Below, one piece after another: positions 27,901-35,985 of a DNA stretch of 64,000 bases. Both the position numbers and the translations under genes were made by a program. Numbering within the stretch: position 1 is the first letter of the stretch; each line of letters begins with the position of its first letter. The stretch spans positions 4,258,501 through 4,322,500 of the forward strand of contig NZ_CP041360.1 in NCBI RefSeq assembly GCF_006965485.1, in the 5' to 3' direction. The notes beneath the pieces were generated by a model. It was not told the DNA's origin, did no database searches, and saw only the letters and a list, made by a program, of their open reading frames with translations. This DNA comes from Spirosoma sp. KCTC 42546. GTDB lineage: Bacteria > Bacteroidota > Bacteroidia > Cytophagales > Spirosomataceae.

Positions 27901-28154
27901 TTGGTGGCGTTGGTTTGCACGTAGTCCATGCCCGGCGTACCGTTCACCTGCGTTTCAATGGGCGTGGCTACTGTCTGCTCAACCGTCTGTGCATCGGCAC
28001 CGGTGTAGGTGCCTGTCACCTGCACAACGGGCGGGGTGATATCAGGATACTGACTGACAGGGAGACTTAACAAAGCCAGTACCCCGAGTGCCACAATCAC
28101 AACCGAGGCAACAATGGCAGTAACCGGCCGATTAATGAATATTTCTGCGAACAT
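24984..28154 (-). CDS. RND efflux transporter, inner-membrane permease (HAE1/AcrB-like)
   Basis: The 1056-residue product has the full AcrB layout: N-terminal helix FINRPVTAIVASVVIVALG, two large periplasmic loops, and a proton relay in TM4 (GIVVDDAIVVVEAV, an Asp pair). The second half carries the TM10 region IGLAAKNAILIVEFAKE. It is a trimeric proton antiporter that pumps drugs or other hydrophobic compounds through a tripartite channel. It is the last gene of an operon with the MFP gene 99 bases upstream; the gap contains a polypurine hairpin. A REP-like hairpin follows the stop. The substrate range cannot be predicted. Confidence 0.95.
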   Translation of the reverse strand: MFAEIFINRPVTAIVASVVIVALGVLALLSLPVSQYPDITPPVVQVTGTYTGADAQTVEQTVATPIETQVNGTPGMDYVQTNATNDGRMTMNVTFKVGTDVNIAALDVQNRVGIAQPQLPEEVTRLGVVVRKRNPSLFMLVAIYSPNKTHNVSFLDNYANIYIRDALLRVPGVGDIFSRADDFSMRIWLKPDRLAQLGLTSDDVVAALQEQNLQVAGGSVGASPQPSTQAFEYSVFTNSRLSKEEDFRNIIVRSDPAKGSLVYLKDVARVQLGKFSYASNSFVDGNRAAYLLVYQLPGSNALATAKGVYEAMDNLKKTFPKDINYVVPFESVSVIQVSIGEVVKTLGEALVLVVLVVFLFLQSWRATLITLLAIPVSIVGTFALFVPLGFTINTLTLFAFVLAIGIVVDDAIVVVEAVQVNLDKGMTPKDATREAMREISAPVIAIALILAAVFVPVGFIPGIVGRLYQQFAITIAVSVLISAFVALSLTPALCTLLLQPMHIDEKATGLNKFFYKFNQWFERVTNVYSNGVKRLIKLTPLVIVGLVVVYIGTALLFRAKPTGFIPTEDEGRLIVTYEIPEAASTSRSLVVLNKVMDILKKQPYVAHFSALGGLNAITFASKSNSGTVFIQLKPWEERTERGMQADSLVVKLQRALSTLNDARPQVIQPPAIPGLGQSSGFTFEIQQRETNDDVKAFDGVVQNFLAEANKRPEIGRAFSYFTAKAPAYRVDVDRDKCKKLGISVSNVYRTMQTYLGSQYVNDFIIYGRKFRVVAQADTMYRTDVTNLGQYYVRNQGGQLVPISAVIKTTVIENAPLISHFNLFRSVELNGGAKPGYSSSQANDALREVAAKVLPAGYAYDFGGLSREEINAGNSSIYIFMLSVGFVFLFLAALYESWSVPFSVLLSVPIGALGAIVALILFPYLTNNVYAQIGLITLIGLAAKNAILIVEFAKERVDKGEDLLESTIEAVRLRLRPILMTSLAFILGVFPLALASGAGGVARATIGRTVLGGMIAATSLAIFVVPVLYVGITRLAYGKKGLAALKENAKKDEPKEA

Positions 28155-28159
28155 ATTTT

Positions 28160-28248
28160 TTTAGGAGAAAGGAGGAGAGGGAGAAGAGGGAGGAAAGGAA
28201 AGTACCGTTTTTTCGTTGTCCCTTTCCTCCCTCTCCTCCTTTCTCCCC
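28160..28248. repeat. Polypurine/polypyrimidine imperfect hairpin
   Basis: The A/G-rich arm after 28160 and the C/T-rich arm ending at about 28248 pair over about 30 bases, with one extra block (gaagaggga) in the left arm. It sits in the MFP-RND intercistronic gap. Confidence 0.65.
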
Positions 28249-28253
28249 TACTT

Positions 28254-29369
28254 TTACTTGGTTACCTGCACTTTTGCCCCTTCCCGGATTTTCTGCGTGC
28301 CTTCGGTTACGATGGTTTCTCCTTCTTTGAGACCATCTTTCACGATTACTTTATCATTAATACGGGCACCGAGCGTTACTTTCTTCTGGCTGACCTTGCT
28401 ACTATCGCCCACTACAAACACAAAGTATTCACTCATTTGCTCCGTTACAGCCTGATAGGGAATTAATAGTTGTGGCTCACCCGTATTGTTTTTCACCCGG
28501 ATGTTGGCATTCAAGCCAACTTTGAGTTGTTTGTTGGGATTTGGAAAGGCAACCCGAACCCGAAGGGTACCCGTTTGCGGATCAACGGCCCGGTCAACGA
28601 TGCGTACCGAGCCAGGGTATTTGTATGTACTCCCATCTGGCAGTAACAGGATCAGTGTTGAATCACGGACTACATTCGGCTGGCCCTGTAATTTTAAAAA
28701 TCGGGGAATCTGTGATTCATCGATCTGTACATCAGCGGCAATCGGGTTATCCGATGAAATCGTGTTGAGTGGTGTTGAACCCGGAGCTACAGCCGCGCCA
28801 AGTCGTACCTGCGAAATGCCGATTGTACCATCGAGCGGGGCGTAAATGGTTGTGTATTTCAAATTCGTAGCCACCTGCCGAATCGTTGCTTCGGAGGCCT
28901 CTACCTGCATTTTAGCCGCTTCCAGCGAAGCATTGGCGTTATCGACCAATTGCTTGGCAACGGCATCCTGTTCGGCCAGGGTATTGTACCGGTTAGCGTC
29001 CTTTTGAGCCCGGTTCAGGTTGGCTTTCTGAACGTTCAGATTGGCAACTGCCTGATCGTAACTCGCCCGATACTGCTGGGGATCAATCGTATAGAGTTTT
29101 TGTCCTTTACTGACATGCTGACCATCCTGAAAAAAGATACCCGTAATATTGCCGGCCACCTGCGGTTGAATCTCCACCTCCAAAAGGGCAGTTACCGTTG
29201 CCGGAAACTGATCGTAATAGGTAGCACTTCCTTTGGTAACTTTCACCGCACTAACAGCCGTGGGCGGTGGAGGAGCCTGTTGTTGCTGGGCATCTTTTTT
29301 ACCGCCACAAGCGGCAAGTAACAGGGTCAGGATCAATCCCGATATAGCCAGATTTATAGGCTGCTTCAT
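28254..29369 (-). CDS. RND efflux periplasmic adaptor (MFP, AcrA-like)
   Basis: The ATG at 29369 gives a lipoprotein signal (LTLLLAACGGKKD, Cys21); 8 in-frame codons before it were left out. The 371-residue product has the MFP layout: membrane-proximal strand VEIQPQVAGNITGIFFQDGQ, lipoyl half-motif, and an alpha hairpin (about 95-160, rich in Ala/Asn/Gln). The second lipoyl half is IYAPLDGTIGISQVRLGA, and the beta-barrel follows. It links the RND pump to the TolC-like channel. It starts 35 bases past the TolC gene stop and belongs to the same operon. Confidence 0.93.
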   Translation of the reverse strand: MKQPINLAISGLILTLLLAACGGKKDAQQQQAPPPPTAVSAVKVTKGSATYYDQFPATVTALLEVEIQPQVAGNITGIFFQDGQHVSKGQKLYTIDPQQYRASYDQAVANLNVQKANLNRAQKDANRYNTLAEQDAVAKQLVDNANASLEAAKMQVEASEATIRQVATNLKYTTIYAPLDGTIGISQVRLGAAVAPGSTPLNTISSDNPIAADVQIDESQIPRFLKLQGQPNVVRDSTLILLLPDGSTYKYPGSVRIVDRAVDPQTGTLRVRVAFPNPNKQLKVGLNANIRVKNNTGEPQLLIPYQAVTEQMSEYFVFVVGDSSKVSQKKVTLGARINDKVIVKDGLKEGETIVTEGTQKIREGAKVQVTK

Positions 29370-29404
29370 AATTCTAATAGACACGTTTGTCATGCTGACA
29401 ACAC

Positions 29405-30745
29405 TTAAAACTGAATAACACCCAATGCCCGCTGAACATCTAACTTACTGATCAACACCTGATAAAGTGCATTGAATACATTAAGTCGTGCGGTTCGGAG
29501 ATCGGCTTCGGCGATGGTTACGTCTAGATAGGTTTTGATGCCGGAGCGATACTGTAGGTTGATAATCCGGTACACATCTTCGGCCAGTTGCTGATTCTCG
29601 ACCAGCGCCAGATAGTTCGCCAGATTCCCCTTGTAGTTTGCTAAGGCCGTGGCATACTCGGCATCGACCGCACTGGTCAGCGCAGCCAGATCCCAGTTCA
29701 GCCGCTGAACCTGCAACTCGGCAATTTTTGTCTGATGAATACGTCGCCCTCCCTGAAAAATAGGTAGCGCAAGCGTTAAGCCAATTACCGAGTTGGGAAA
29801 TGACGCGCTATAGAGTTGCCCGAAGGCATTGTTCTGATACAATAAATTGTAGTTACCAAAGGCCGATACCGATGGCAGATATGCCCAGCGATTGTAGCGA
29901 ACATTGGCATCCAGTAAACGCCCCTGTGTTTGCAAAAGCTGATATTCAATCCGATTTTGCGGATTTACTAACGAGAGTGTGTCCAGGGTAACTTCCCTGG
30001 CCAATTGTAAGGTATCATAGGTTACCGCCAGTTGACTTGTTGGCGGGTACCCCATAACCTGTTTTAGCACCTGGTATTTTGACCCAACCAGATCCCTATA
30101 TTGTTTCTGCTGAGCGCGGGAATTATTAAGCGCAATCTTCGCACGCTGCGGATCGGTTTTATCAACAATTCCGCTCTGATACTGATTGGTAGCGTCCTGT
30201 AAACTACGTGTCAGGCGAGCGATATCCTGGGTCAGAATATCGACCTGACGTTGCGTCAGGATTAGATCATAGAACGCTTTGCTGACATTTACGACAACAT
30301 CGATTTTATTTCGGACCGTGTTCTGAGTAGCCTGTTCCCGGTAGGCGTCGGCAGTTCGGCTGGCCAGTAACACATCCCGGTTAAAAATACTTTGCGTTAC
30401 CGAAAGTGAGGCCGTCGATGTGTTTTGGGCACCGAGCGAAACGGGACGTTTCTCACCCGTGGTCGCATCAGGAATGAGGGTAACGGGCAGTTTGAGGTAA
30501 TGGAGCAGGTTATAGGAGGCACTTAGTTGGGGGTACCAGGCGGCCAGTGCGCTTTGCACAGTACGTTCGGCAATATCCTGGTCAATAATCGACTGACGGA
30601 CTACAGGCTGATGACCCAACGCATACTGAATGCAATCGGAAAGATAAGCTTGTTTCGATAGCGAATCTGTTGTTTTCTGACTTACTGCATCAATCGACAA
30701 AAACCACCCAAGCGCGAAAAGAAAGCCAATAAACGTTCTATTCAT
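29405..30745 (-). CDS. TolC family outer-membrane efflux protein
   Basis: The 446-residue product has a signal peptide (FLFALGWFLSIDAVSQ) and two homologous halves of long helices with short strands. Typical blocks are SDCIQYALGHQPVVRQSI near the start and YRSGIKTYLDVTIAEADL in the second half. It forms the outer-membrane channel of the pump. It is the first gene of the tolC-MFP-RND operon, so the promoter should lie in 30746-31193. No regulator gene is in the operon, unlike many RND loci with a TetR or two-component gene. Confidence 0.93.
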   Translation of the reverse strand: MNRTFIGFLFALGWFLSIDAVSQKTTDSLSKQAYLSDCIQYALGHQPVVRQSIIDQDIAERTVQSALAAWYPQLSASYNLLHYLKLPVTLIPDATTGEKRPVSLGAQNTSTASLSVTQSIFNRDVLLASRTADAYREQATQNTVRNKIDVVVNVSKAFYDLILTQRQVDILTQDIARLTRSLQDATNQYQSGIVDKTDPQRAKIALNNSRAQQKQYRDLVGSKYQVLKQVMGYPPTSQLAVTYDTLQLAREVTLDTLSLVNPQNRIEYQLLQTQGRLLDANVRYNRWAYLPSVSAFGNYNLLYQNNAFGQLYSASFPNSVIGLTLALPIFQGGRRIHQTKIAELQVQRLNWDLAALTSAVDAEYATALANYKGNLANYLALVENQQLAEDVYRIINLQYRSGIKTYLDVTIAEADLRTARLNVFNALYQVLISKLDVQRALGVIQF

Positions 30746-31193
30746 AAACAGTTAAACCTTGAAAACCGTAGTTGGGAGATTGGCAACGGTCTGTATCTAT
30801 AACAACTCGCCAGAGTGTCCATTTTGTTCGTTCGTTCCAAAGAAATTAGTGACTGCGCTACCGCTACTTAAGTAATTTCTCGAAACCATGCCCCGTAAAA
30901 CAACCTGACTTACCTACCTGATAATGAGTCCTTTTCACCACTAGCTAATTACTTTTTACTACTAATGCCACCTGTGTATTAAATTAATCTTAACGCCCCC
31001 AGCAGGCAAATTTGACAGGATCACCAATTGGTAAACCGGGCATGGATTGGTGCAGTTTTTAAAAAACCTGCAGGCCACTTAGAACGCCCAGACACCCTAC
31101 TTTAAATTCCTCGTTTTTGCTTTACCCCTGTTTTGGTTTGTCAAAGCGGGGCAAAGGCCGTAATTTTCGGACTATTTATCAGTACGCAACCAC
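30746..31193. other. Divergent region between efflux operon and glnS
   Basis: This gap of 448 bases holds promoters of both units. A 7-bp inverted repeat (gaaatta/taatttc) near 30841-30868 may be an operator for the efflux operon. A candidate glnS promoter is listed separately. No gene or long hairpin was seen. Confidence 0.5.
31137..31168 (+). promoter_or_regulatory. Candidate glnS promoter
   Basis: TTTG at 31137-31140 and TAATTTTC at 31161-31168, separated by 20 bases, fit the Bacteroidota -33/-7 layout (one mismatch in TAnnTTTG). The start codon is 25 bases downstream. Confidence 0.45.
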
Positions 31194-32936
31194 ATGACTG
31201 AAGCAACCAAAGACTCCGACGAAGGCGTTACCAACGAAAATAGCACCGCTGGTGGCAGCAGTGCTGGTAGCTCCCTCAACTTCATTGAACAAATTGTAGA
31301 AGAAGACCTGGCCGTTGGTAAGAACGGTGGACGTATTCACACGCGTTTTCCACCCGAACCTAATGGCTACCTGCATATTGGCCACGCTAAATCCATTTGC
31401 CTGAACTTCGGACTGGCCGATAAGTACGGCGGGCAGACAAACCTTCGGTTTGACGATACAAATCCCGTAACGGAAGATACCGAATACGTTGATTCGATCA
31501 AGAACGATGTCCGTTGGCTGGGTTTCGACTGGGAAAACGAGTTTTATGCATCTGACTACTTCGACCAGATTTACCTCTTTGCTGAGAAACTGATTCAGAA
31601 GGGGTTAGCCTATGTAGACGATTCAACTTCGGAGGAAATTGCCGCTCAGAAAGGTACGCCGACTGAACCGGGACGCATGAGTCAGTACCGCGATCGGAGT
31701 GTGGATGAAAACCTCGATCTGTTCCGTCGTATGAAAGCTGGCGACTACCCCGACGGTGCCAAAGTGCTACGCGCAAAAGTCGATATGGCCTCGCCGAACA
31801 TGCAGTTGCGTGACCCAATCATTTACCGGATCAAACACGCGCATCACCACCGTACGGGCGATACCTGGTGTATTTATCCGATGTATGATTTCGCACATGG
31901 TCAGTCCGATGCGATTGAACACATTACCCACTCGCTCTGTACGCTGGAGTTTGAGGTACACCGGCCCTTATACGAGTGGTTTATTGATAAGCTTGATATT
32001 TTCCCCTCCCGCCAGATCGAGTTCGCGCGGCTCAACCTGACGTATACGGTCATGAGCAAACGTAAGCTCAAACAACTGGTGGAAGAAGGCCACGTGAGCG
32101 GCTGGGATGATCCCCGGATGCCAACCATCGCGGGTATTCGTCGGCGTGGTTATACCCCCGCCAGCATCCGTGAGTTTGCCGACCGTATCGGAATTGCCAA
32201 ACGCGATAACCTTATCGACGTGGGCTTGCTGGAATTCTGTCTGCGCGAAGAGTTGAATAAGACTACACACCGGGTCATGGCCGTTCTCGATGAAAAGCCC
32301 CTGAAACTCGTTTTAACGAATTACGAGGTTGGCCGTGAGGAGATCATGCCTATCGAAAACAACCCCGAAGACGCTACCGCGGGCGAACGCGATGTGCCCT
32401 TCAGCCGGGAAGTGTACATCGAGCGGGATGACTTCATGGAAGTTCCGCCGAAGAAATTCTTCCGCCTATTTCCGGGCGGTATGGTACGGCTGAAAGGTGC
32501 GTATATCATCAAGTGCGATGAGGTTGTAAAAGACAATGCAGGGGAAATTATCGAACTGCGCTGCTCCTACATTCCCGAAAGTCGGAGCGGTTCTGATACA
32601 TCGGGCATCAATGTGAAAGGCACGATTCACTGGGTATCGGTTCCACACGCCGTGGAAGCCGATGTTCGTCTGTACGACCGCCTGTTTTCCGTGGAGAACC
32701 CAGCGGCCGACGAACGGGATTTTAAAGAGTTACTGAATCCAAACTCGCTGGCAACCGTCCATGCGTTTGTTGAACCTGCCCTGGTAGAAGCTGCCCGATC
32801 GGGAGCCCAATCCAACTTCCAGTTCATGCGCAAAGGCTACTTCATCCTCGACCAGGACTCCACCGCCGACCGTCCCGTATTCAACCGGACCGTTACACTG
32901 AAAGACGGCTGGGCGAAGGAGATGAAGAAGGGGTGA
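31194..32936 (+). CDS. glnS: Glutaminyl-tRNA synthetase
   Basis: The 580-residue product attaches glutamine to tRNA-Gln in the cytoplasm. The class I signature HIGH is at 61-64 ([10 protein letters not shown]), and the second motif is VMSKRKL near 286. GlnRS-specific blocks are [17 protein letters not shown] and [16 protein letters not shown]. The C-terminal anticodon-binding beta-barrels end in [18 protein letters not shown]. Residues 1-28 form a low-complexity Ser/Gly/Ala/Asn extension not needed for catalysis. The last 57 bases occur again, diverged, at 33567-33623 beyond the DUF6883-DUF4926 pair. It is the one core-gene anchor next to an accessory patch. Confidence 0.97.
   Translation: MTEATKDSDEGVTNENSTAGGSSAGSSLNFIEQIVEEDLAVGKNGGRIHTRFPPEPNGYLHIGHAKSICLNFGLADKYGGQTNLRFDDTNPVTEDTEYVDSIKNDVRWLGFDWENEFYASDYFDQIYLFAEKLIQKGLAYVDDSTSEEIAAQKGTPTEPGRMSQYRDRSVDENLDLFRRMKAGDYPDGAKVLRAKVDMASPNMQLRDPIIYRIKHAHHHRTGDTWCIYPMYDFAHGQSDAIEHITHSLCTLEFEVHRPLYEWFIDKLDIFPSRQIEFARLNLTYTVMSKRKLKQLVEEGHVSGWDDPRMPTIAGIRRRGYTPASIREFADRIGIAKRDNLIDVGLLEFCLREELNKTTHRVMAVLDEKPLKLVLTNYEVGREEIMPIENNPEDATAGERDVPFSREVYIERDDFMEVPPKKFFRLFPGGMVRLKGAYIIKCDEVVKDNAGEIIELRCSYIPESRSGSDTSGINVKGTIHWVSVPHAVEADVRLYDRLFSVENPAADERDFKELLNPNSLATVHAFVEPALVEAARSGAQSNFQFMRKGYFILDQDSTADRPVFNRTVTLKDGWAKEMKKG
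32880..32936 (+). repeat. glnS 3' end, left copy of direct repeat
   Basis: These 57 bases match 33567-33623 at 49 positions, with no gap. Confidence 0.85.
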
Positions 32937-32999
32937 CACTCGGAAGGGATAATGCTCGGAAGGGTTGATTGGGGTAATATATGAGTAAACGAAATAACT

Positions 33000-33335
33000 A
33001 TGTTACCCTTTGCCGAACGTGCTCAAGCAGATGACTCAAAATTTTTGGGTTACTGATTGAATACGGAACATCCGTATGGGAAGCATAAAGCTCGCGTATT
33101 CCGTTCGGCATTAGGGATAACCAGTATTGAATGGGAAATTCTGCGCGATGCTGTTTTGTCGGCGGTACTGTTAAATTCAGCGACTCATGAGGGTAGAAAT
33201 AGCTATGGTGAAATTTACGTAGTTGACTTTGAGATGACTCATCAAGCCAAGACCGCCACTGTGCGAACCAGTTGGATTATTGATGACGGTAAAAACTTTC
33301 CACGACTAACGAGTTGTTACGTATTAAAAATATAA
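33000..33335 (+). pseudogene. DUF6883 gene with in-frame TGA
   Basis: From the ATG at 33000 the frame reads MLPFAERAQADDSKFLGY, then TGA at 33054-33056, then LNTEHPYGKHKARVFRSALG to a TAA at 33333. In DUF6883 proteins the N-terminal motif runs through this point (LPxAExA ... YxLNPEHPxGxHKARVF), so one sense codon, probably TGT, TGC or TGG, has become TGA. Everything after it is intact, including TATVRTSWIIDDGKNFPRL. A TTG at 33057 could restart a protein that lacks the first helix. DUF6883 is found alone and as a C-terminal module in toxin-like proteins; its function is unproven. It is paired with DUF4926. Confidence 0.7.
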
Positions 33336-33339
33336 TATC

Positions 33340-33555
33340 ATGGATGAGCTTCATTTGCATGATTTGGTGGCACTGACGACACCTTTGCCACAGTATAATT
33401 TGCGCCGGGGCGAAATAGGTGTAATCGTCGACATTGGCCCAGACATGAATTATTTGCTCGAATTTGTTGGCAAAAATGGAATACCCTACGCCATGCCAAC
33501 TGTTTCGGCAGCCCAACTGATGAAAGTCTATTTGCAGGCTGATATGGTTGAGTAA
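33340..33555 (+). CDS. DUF4926 protein, partner of DUF6883
   Basis: The 71-residue product fits DUF4926: MDELHLHDLVALTTPLPQYN, GEIGVIVDIG, YLLEFVGKNG and a C-terminal helix. The SH3-like strand pattern (DLVALT, GEIGVIVDI, YLLEFV) suggests a small barrel. It starts 4 bases after the DUF6883 stop. The two families occur side by side in many genomes in my recollection, which suggests a functional pair. A toxin-immunity or toxin-antitoxin relation is possible but not shown. The coding sequence is intact although its partner carries a nonsense codon. Confidence 0.75.
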   Translation: MDELHLHDLVALTTPLPQYNLRRGEIGVIVDIGPDMNYLLEFVGKNGIPYAMPTVSAAQLMKVYLQADMVE

Positions 33556-33566
33556 GTTTACTTTAT

Positions 33567-33623
33567 TTTAACCGGACGGTGAAGCTGAAAGACGGCGGGG
33601 CTAAGGAGATGAAGAAGGGTTGA
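33567..33623 (+). repeat. Diverged copy of the glnS 3' end
   Basis: In frame it would encode FNRTVKLKDGGAKEMKKG then TGA, against [18 protein letters not shown] of glnS. Eight of 57 bases differ, so it is an old or imported copy rather than a fresh duplication. Confidence 0.85.
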
Positions 33624-33646
33624 TCTATTTGCTGAGTACAGAATAC

Positions 33647-33712
33647 AATAAATGGTCTTTGTTTAGCAACTAATGGCTTAAGGCATAGGTTGCCAAACGA
33701 AGACCATTTATT
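33647..33712. repeat. 24-bp hairpin before the mrr gene
   Basis: Arms 33647-33670 and 33689-33712 pair with two G-U-compatible mismatches. It lies between the glnS-tail copy and the Mrr gene. Confidence 0.75.
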
Positions 33713-33745
33713 TATCCATACTATAAACAACTTAAAAATATCTCA

Positions 33746-34632
33746 ATGGCCAGAACTAGAAAACATCAAAGGTTACCCAAATTCACTGATTTGTTTGTAC
33801 CTGTTGTTCAAGCCCTTATTGACCTTGGCGGCTCTGGAAATATTGAAGAAATAAATGAACGTGTCTATGAAATAACCAACTTATCTGAAGATGTATTAAA
33901 CATTCCTCATGGAAAAGATGGTAGAACTGAGATAGAATATCAGTTGGCGTGGACAAGAACTTATTTAAAAAAGTATGGGCTATTAGAGAACTCAGCTAGA
34001 GAACTCAGCTAGAGAACTCAGCAAGAAGTGTCTGGACACTCACGAATCAAAATATAAATCCAAATGAGATTAATCCAGATGAGATTGAAAGAAAGGTCAG
34101 AGACTCTTCAAAGAAAGCCTCTCAATCACAAACTGAAGAGCCTGATAATATAGAACAAGAAATTGAAGTAGCTGATTGGAAGGAGCAACTGCTGGAAAAG
34201 TTGTATATTATTTCACCTAGCAGTTTTGAACGCTTAACACAACGCTTATTGCGTGAAAGCGGATTTGTTCAAGTAGAGGTTACGGGAAAAACGGGCGATG
34301 GCGGTATTGATGGAAAAGGTATTGTTAGGATAAGTGGATTTTTAAGCTTCCATGTAATTTTTCAATGCAAACGATATAAAGGCACTATTACCCCTAGTCA
34401 AATCAGAGATTTTAGAGGAGCAATGCAAGGAAGAGCAGATAAGGGTCTATTCGTCACTACGGGCACTTTTACTAGAGAAGCGGTAAAAGAAGCAACTAGA
34501 GATGGCGCTCCTCCAATTGATTTGATTGATGGCGAACTTCTATGCGATAAACTTAAAGAGTTAAAACTAGGTGTTGAAACCGAGTTTATTGAAGTTGTTA
34601 AAGTTAAACAAGCTTGGTTTGATCAATTTTGA
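33746..34632 (+). pseudogene. mrr: Mrr-type restriction endonuclease, frame broken by 13-bp tandem repeat
   Basis: The first frame (33746-34012) encodes the Mrr N-terminal winged-helix domain (FTDLFVPVVQALIDLGGSG to RTYLKKYGLLENSA). It stops at TAG inside a tandem repeat of gagaactcagcta. The catalytic domain continues in another frame from about 34025 to 34632, with GKTGDGGIDGKGIV and FQCKRYKG, the D...QxK nuclease motif. Removing two of the three repeat units (26 bases) joins both frames into one protein of about 286 residues. Mrr proteins are type IV nucleases that cut methylated DNA. The gene looks AT-rich with many AGA codons, unlike neighbours, so it was probably acquired. It may be phase-variable rather than dead. 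Confidence 0.8.
33986..34024 (+). repeat. 13-bp tandem repeat inside mrr
   Basis: Units at 33986-33998 and 33999-34011 are identical (gagaactcagcta); the third, 34012-34024, differs in one base. Because 13 is not a multiple of 3, one or four units keep the frame open and two or three close it. Confidence 0.9.
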
Positions 34633-34666
34633 TTAGCAAGTACTTTTGGATCTAAATCTTCACCCC

Positions 34667-34927
34667 ATGTCTATCATCCGCAAATCAAGCAATATCAACG
34701 ATATTCCGGCTTACGATAAAGAATACTGGTGGGCTAAAACGCCACAGGAACGCCTGGCGGCTGCGCTAAAACTGATTCGGCGGGCAAAAGCCATCTATTA
34801 CGCAAACCCCAAAAACCCACCCCTAGGCAATGGAGGACAAGTATTTAAATCTGATAAGCCTATTGACCACCGAAAATTGCCGATTATTCAACCGCACGAC
34901 TTAGGCGATTTAGAAGTTTCGCTGTAA
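34667..34927 (+). CDS. Small uncharacterised protein
   Basis: The ATG at 34667 gives 86 residues beginning MSIIRKSSNINDIPAYDKEY; a TTG 21 bases upstream is less likely. The product is basic, has no signal peptide, and has one helical stretch (ERLAAALKLIRRAKAIYYA) followed by a Pro/Asn/Gly-rich loop. I do not recognise the family. It starts 34 bases after the Mrr gene and codon use is closer to the rest of the genome. It could be an antitoxin-like or accessory protein of the patch, but nothing in the sequence proves this. Confidence 0.55.
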   Translation: MSIIRKSSNINDIPAYDKEYWWAKTPQERLAAALKLIRRAKAIYYANPKNPPLGNGGQVFKSDKPIDHRKLPIIQPHDLGDLEVSL

Positions 34928-35089
34928 ACCCTGGTTTACTTCCTCTTGCATATAATCCGTGTTGTTTGGTAATGTCTTTAGAAAGGACTTCATATTGCCA
35001 ACTGCTTCCTTTCTTGCATGAGCAGACTCCTGGCCAGGACTACTAGGCGATAGCTTAACTACCTTGAGAACTATCCGTCGGGTGGCCAT
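34910..35089 (-). CDS. Possible 59-residue ORF
   Basis: An ATG at 35089 opens 59 codons (MATRRIVLKVVKLSPSSPG to VNQGLQRNF) ending in TAA at 34910, overlapping the end of the small protein gene on the other strand by 18 bases. It is basic and helical in its second half. No ribosome site or family is recognised, so it may be chance. Confidence 0.2.
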   Translation of the reverse strand: MATRRIVLKVVKLSPSSPGQESAHARKEAVGNMKSFLKTLPNNTDYMQEEVNQGLQRNF

Positions 35090-35331
35090 TTACATCGCTT
35101 TCCGATAGCCAAGCTAAACGCAAAAAGTATCTTTCTACCGACGCAATGGCTTCATTGGTCTAATTTCAGTAACACTTCTCATTCACCGGCACATTCGCAG
35201 TTTACGTCGGCACATTATGTTAAAATAGCTTAAACACGGCAAAAAGGCCTTTTAGCCTGCAACACCTCGAAAAAAAAACTCGTATCCGGAAGTAGACGAT
35301 CCACTCAACACGTCAACTTAACCAGATCCGG
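34928..35331. other. Intergenic region with little recognisable
   Basis: Apart from the possible small minus-strand frame at its left, this gap of 404 bases holds no recognised gene. Another minus-strand stretch at about 35080-35170 (ending HPTDSSQGS) is open but has no start. It should contain the promoter of the lipoprotein gene. Confidence 0.4.
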
Positions 35332-35922
35332 ATGAGAAATCGCGTTTCAACGTTCGACCGACTACTGGGTAGTCAACCAAAGTTCACCAGATGGCTAATG
35401 CTTATTGGCCTACTCGTGTCTTTGTCGGCCTGCACGACTGATGCAGACGAGGATATACCCCAACAGCTTGGTTCAACTACCGAGAAACAGGCGCTTACCC
35501 GATGGATTTCGAATTACTTACAGGAGGCCTCCACCGAAAACAGTACTAATCTGCCCATTCCCGACAGACGCCCAGATTCACAGGCCGCGCTCAAGCAAAC
35601 TACGTATGACCCCGCCAGTACAGATAGCCTGGCTCTGGGTTACGTTTCCTGGATTGGGGAACGTGAGGATTCCATCAAGGTCGTTACCCAACTAATCTAC
35701 GCGCTGCCGGATTCAATGGTGCAACAGCTTGACAGCACACAGATTATCGCCGAGATACTCATTGATTTAAGCGTCACCAGCGCTAGTGATACAACTACCA
35801 TGTCGTTAGGCGATTCCACCCATGTGCCGCGAAAGGCAGCTCTCGGTCCAGTTCCACCTAGTTTATCAATCGCTCCGTTTGCCAGTAAGCCCAAAAAGAC
35901 TCGCCCAATTTTTCATCACTAG
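35332..35922 (+). CDS. Uncharacterised lipoprotein
   Basis: The 196-residue product has a long N-region, a hydrophobic segment and a lipobox (LLVSLSACTTD, Cys34). The mature part is Thr/Ser/Asp-rich with one plausible folded stretch (YVSWIGEREDSIKVVTQLIY to EILIDLSVTS), and ends with a basic tail. I do not recognise a family. The Kelch-repeat gene follows 63 bases downstream on the same strand and could share its transcript. It is probably an envelope-anchored protein of unknown role. Confidence 0.55.
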   Translation: MRNRVSTFDRLLGSQPKFTRWLMLIGLLVSLSACTTDADEDIPQQLGSTTEKQALTRWISNYLQEASTENSTNLPIPDRRPDSQAALKQTTYDPASTDSLALGYVSWIGEREDSIKVVTQLIYALPDSMVQQLDSTQIIAEILIDLSVTSASDTTTMSLGDSTHVPRKAALGPVPPSLSIAPFASKPKKTRPIFHH

Positions 35923-35985
35923 CATTCTGACTTTCCCTATCACTCTTTTTTACACCTAATCAAGCTACTCAACCTCTTTAGTCCT

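Noticed and set aside
31194..34000. tRNA gene as an integration target near glnS
   Set aside because: No cloverleaf could be drawn; the repeated DNA is protein-coding glnS 3' sequence.
33986..34024. Short tandem array considered as CRISPR
   Set aside because: Units are adjacent with no spacers, lie inside a coding frame and no cas gene is near.
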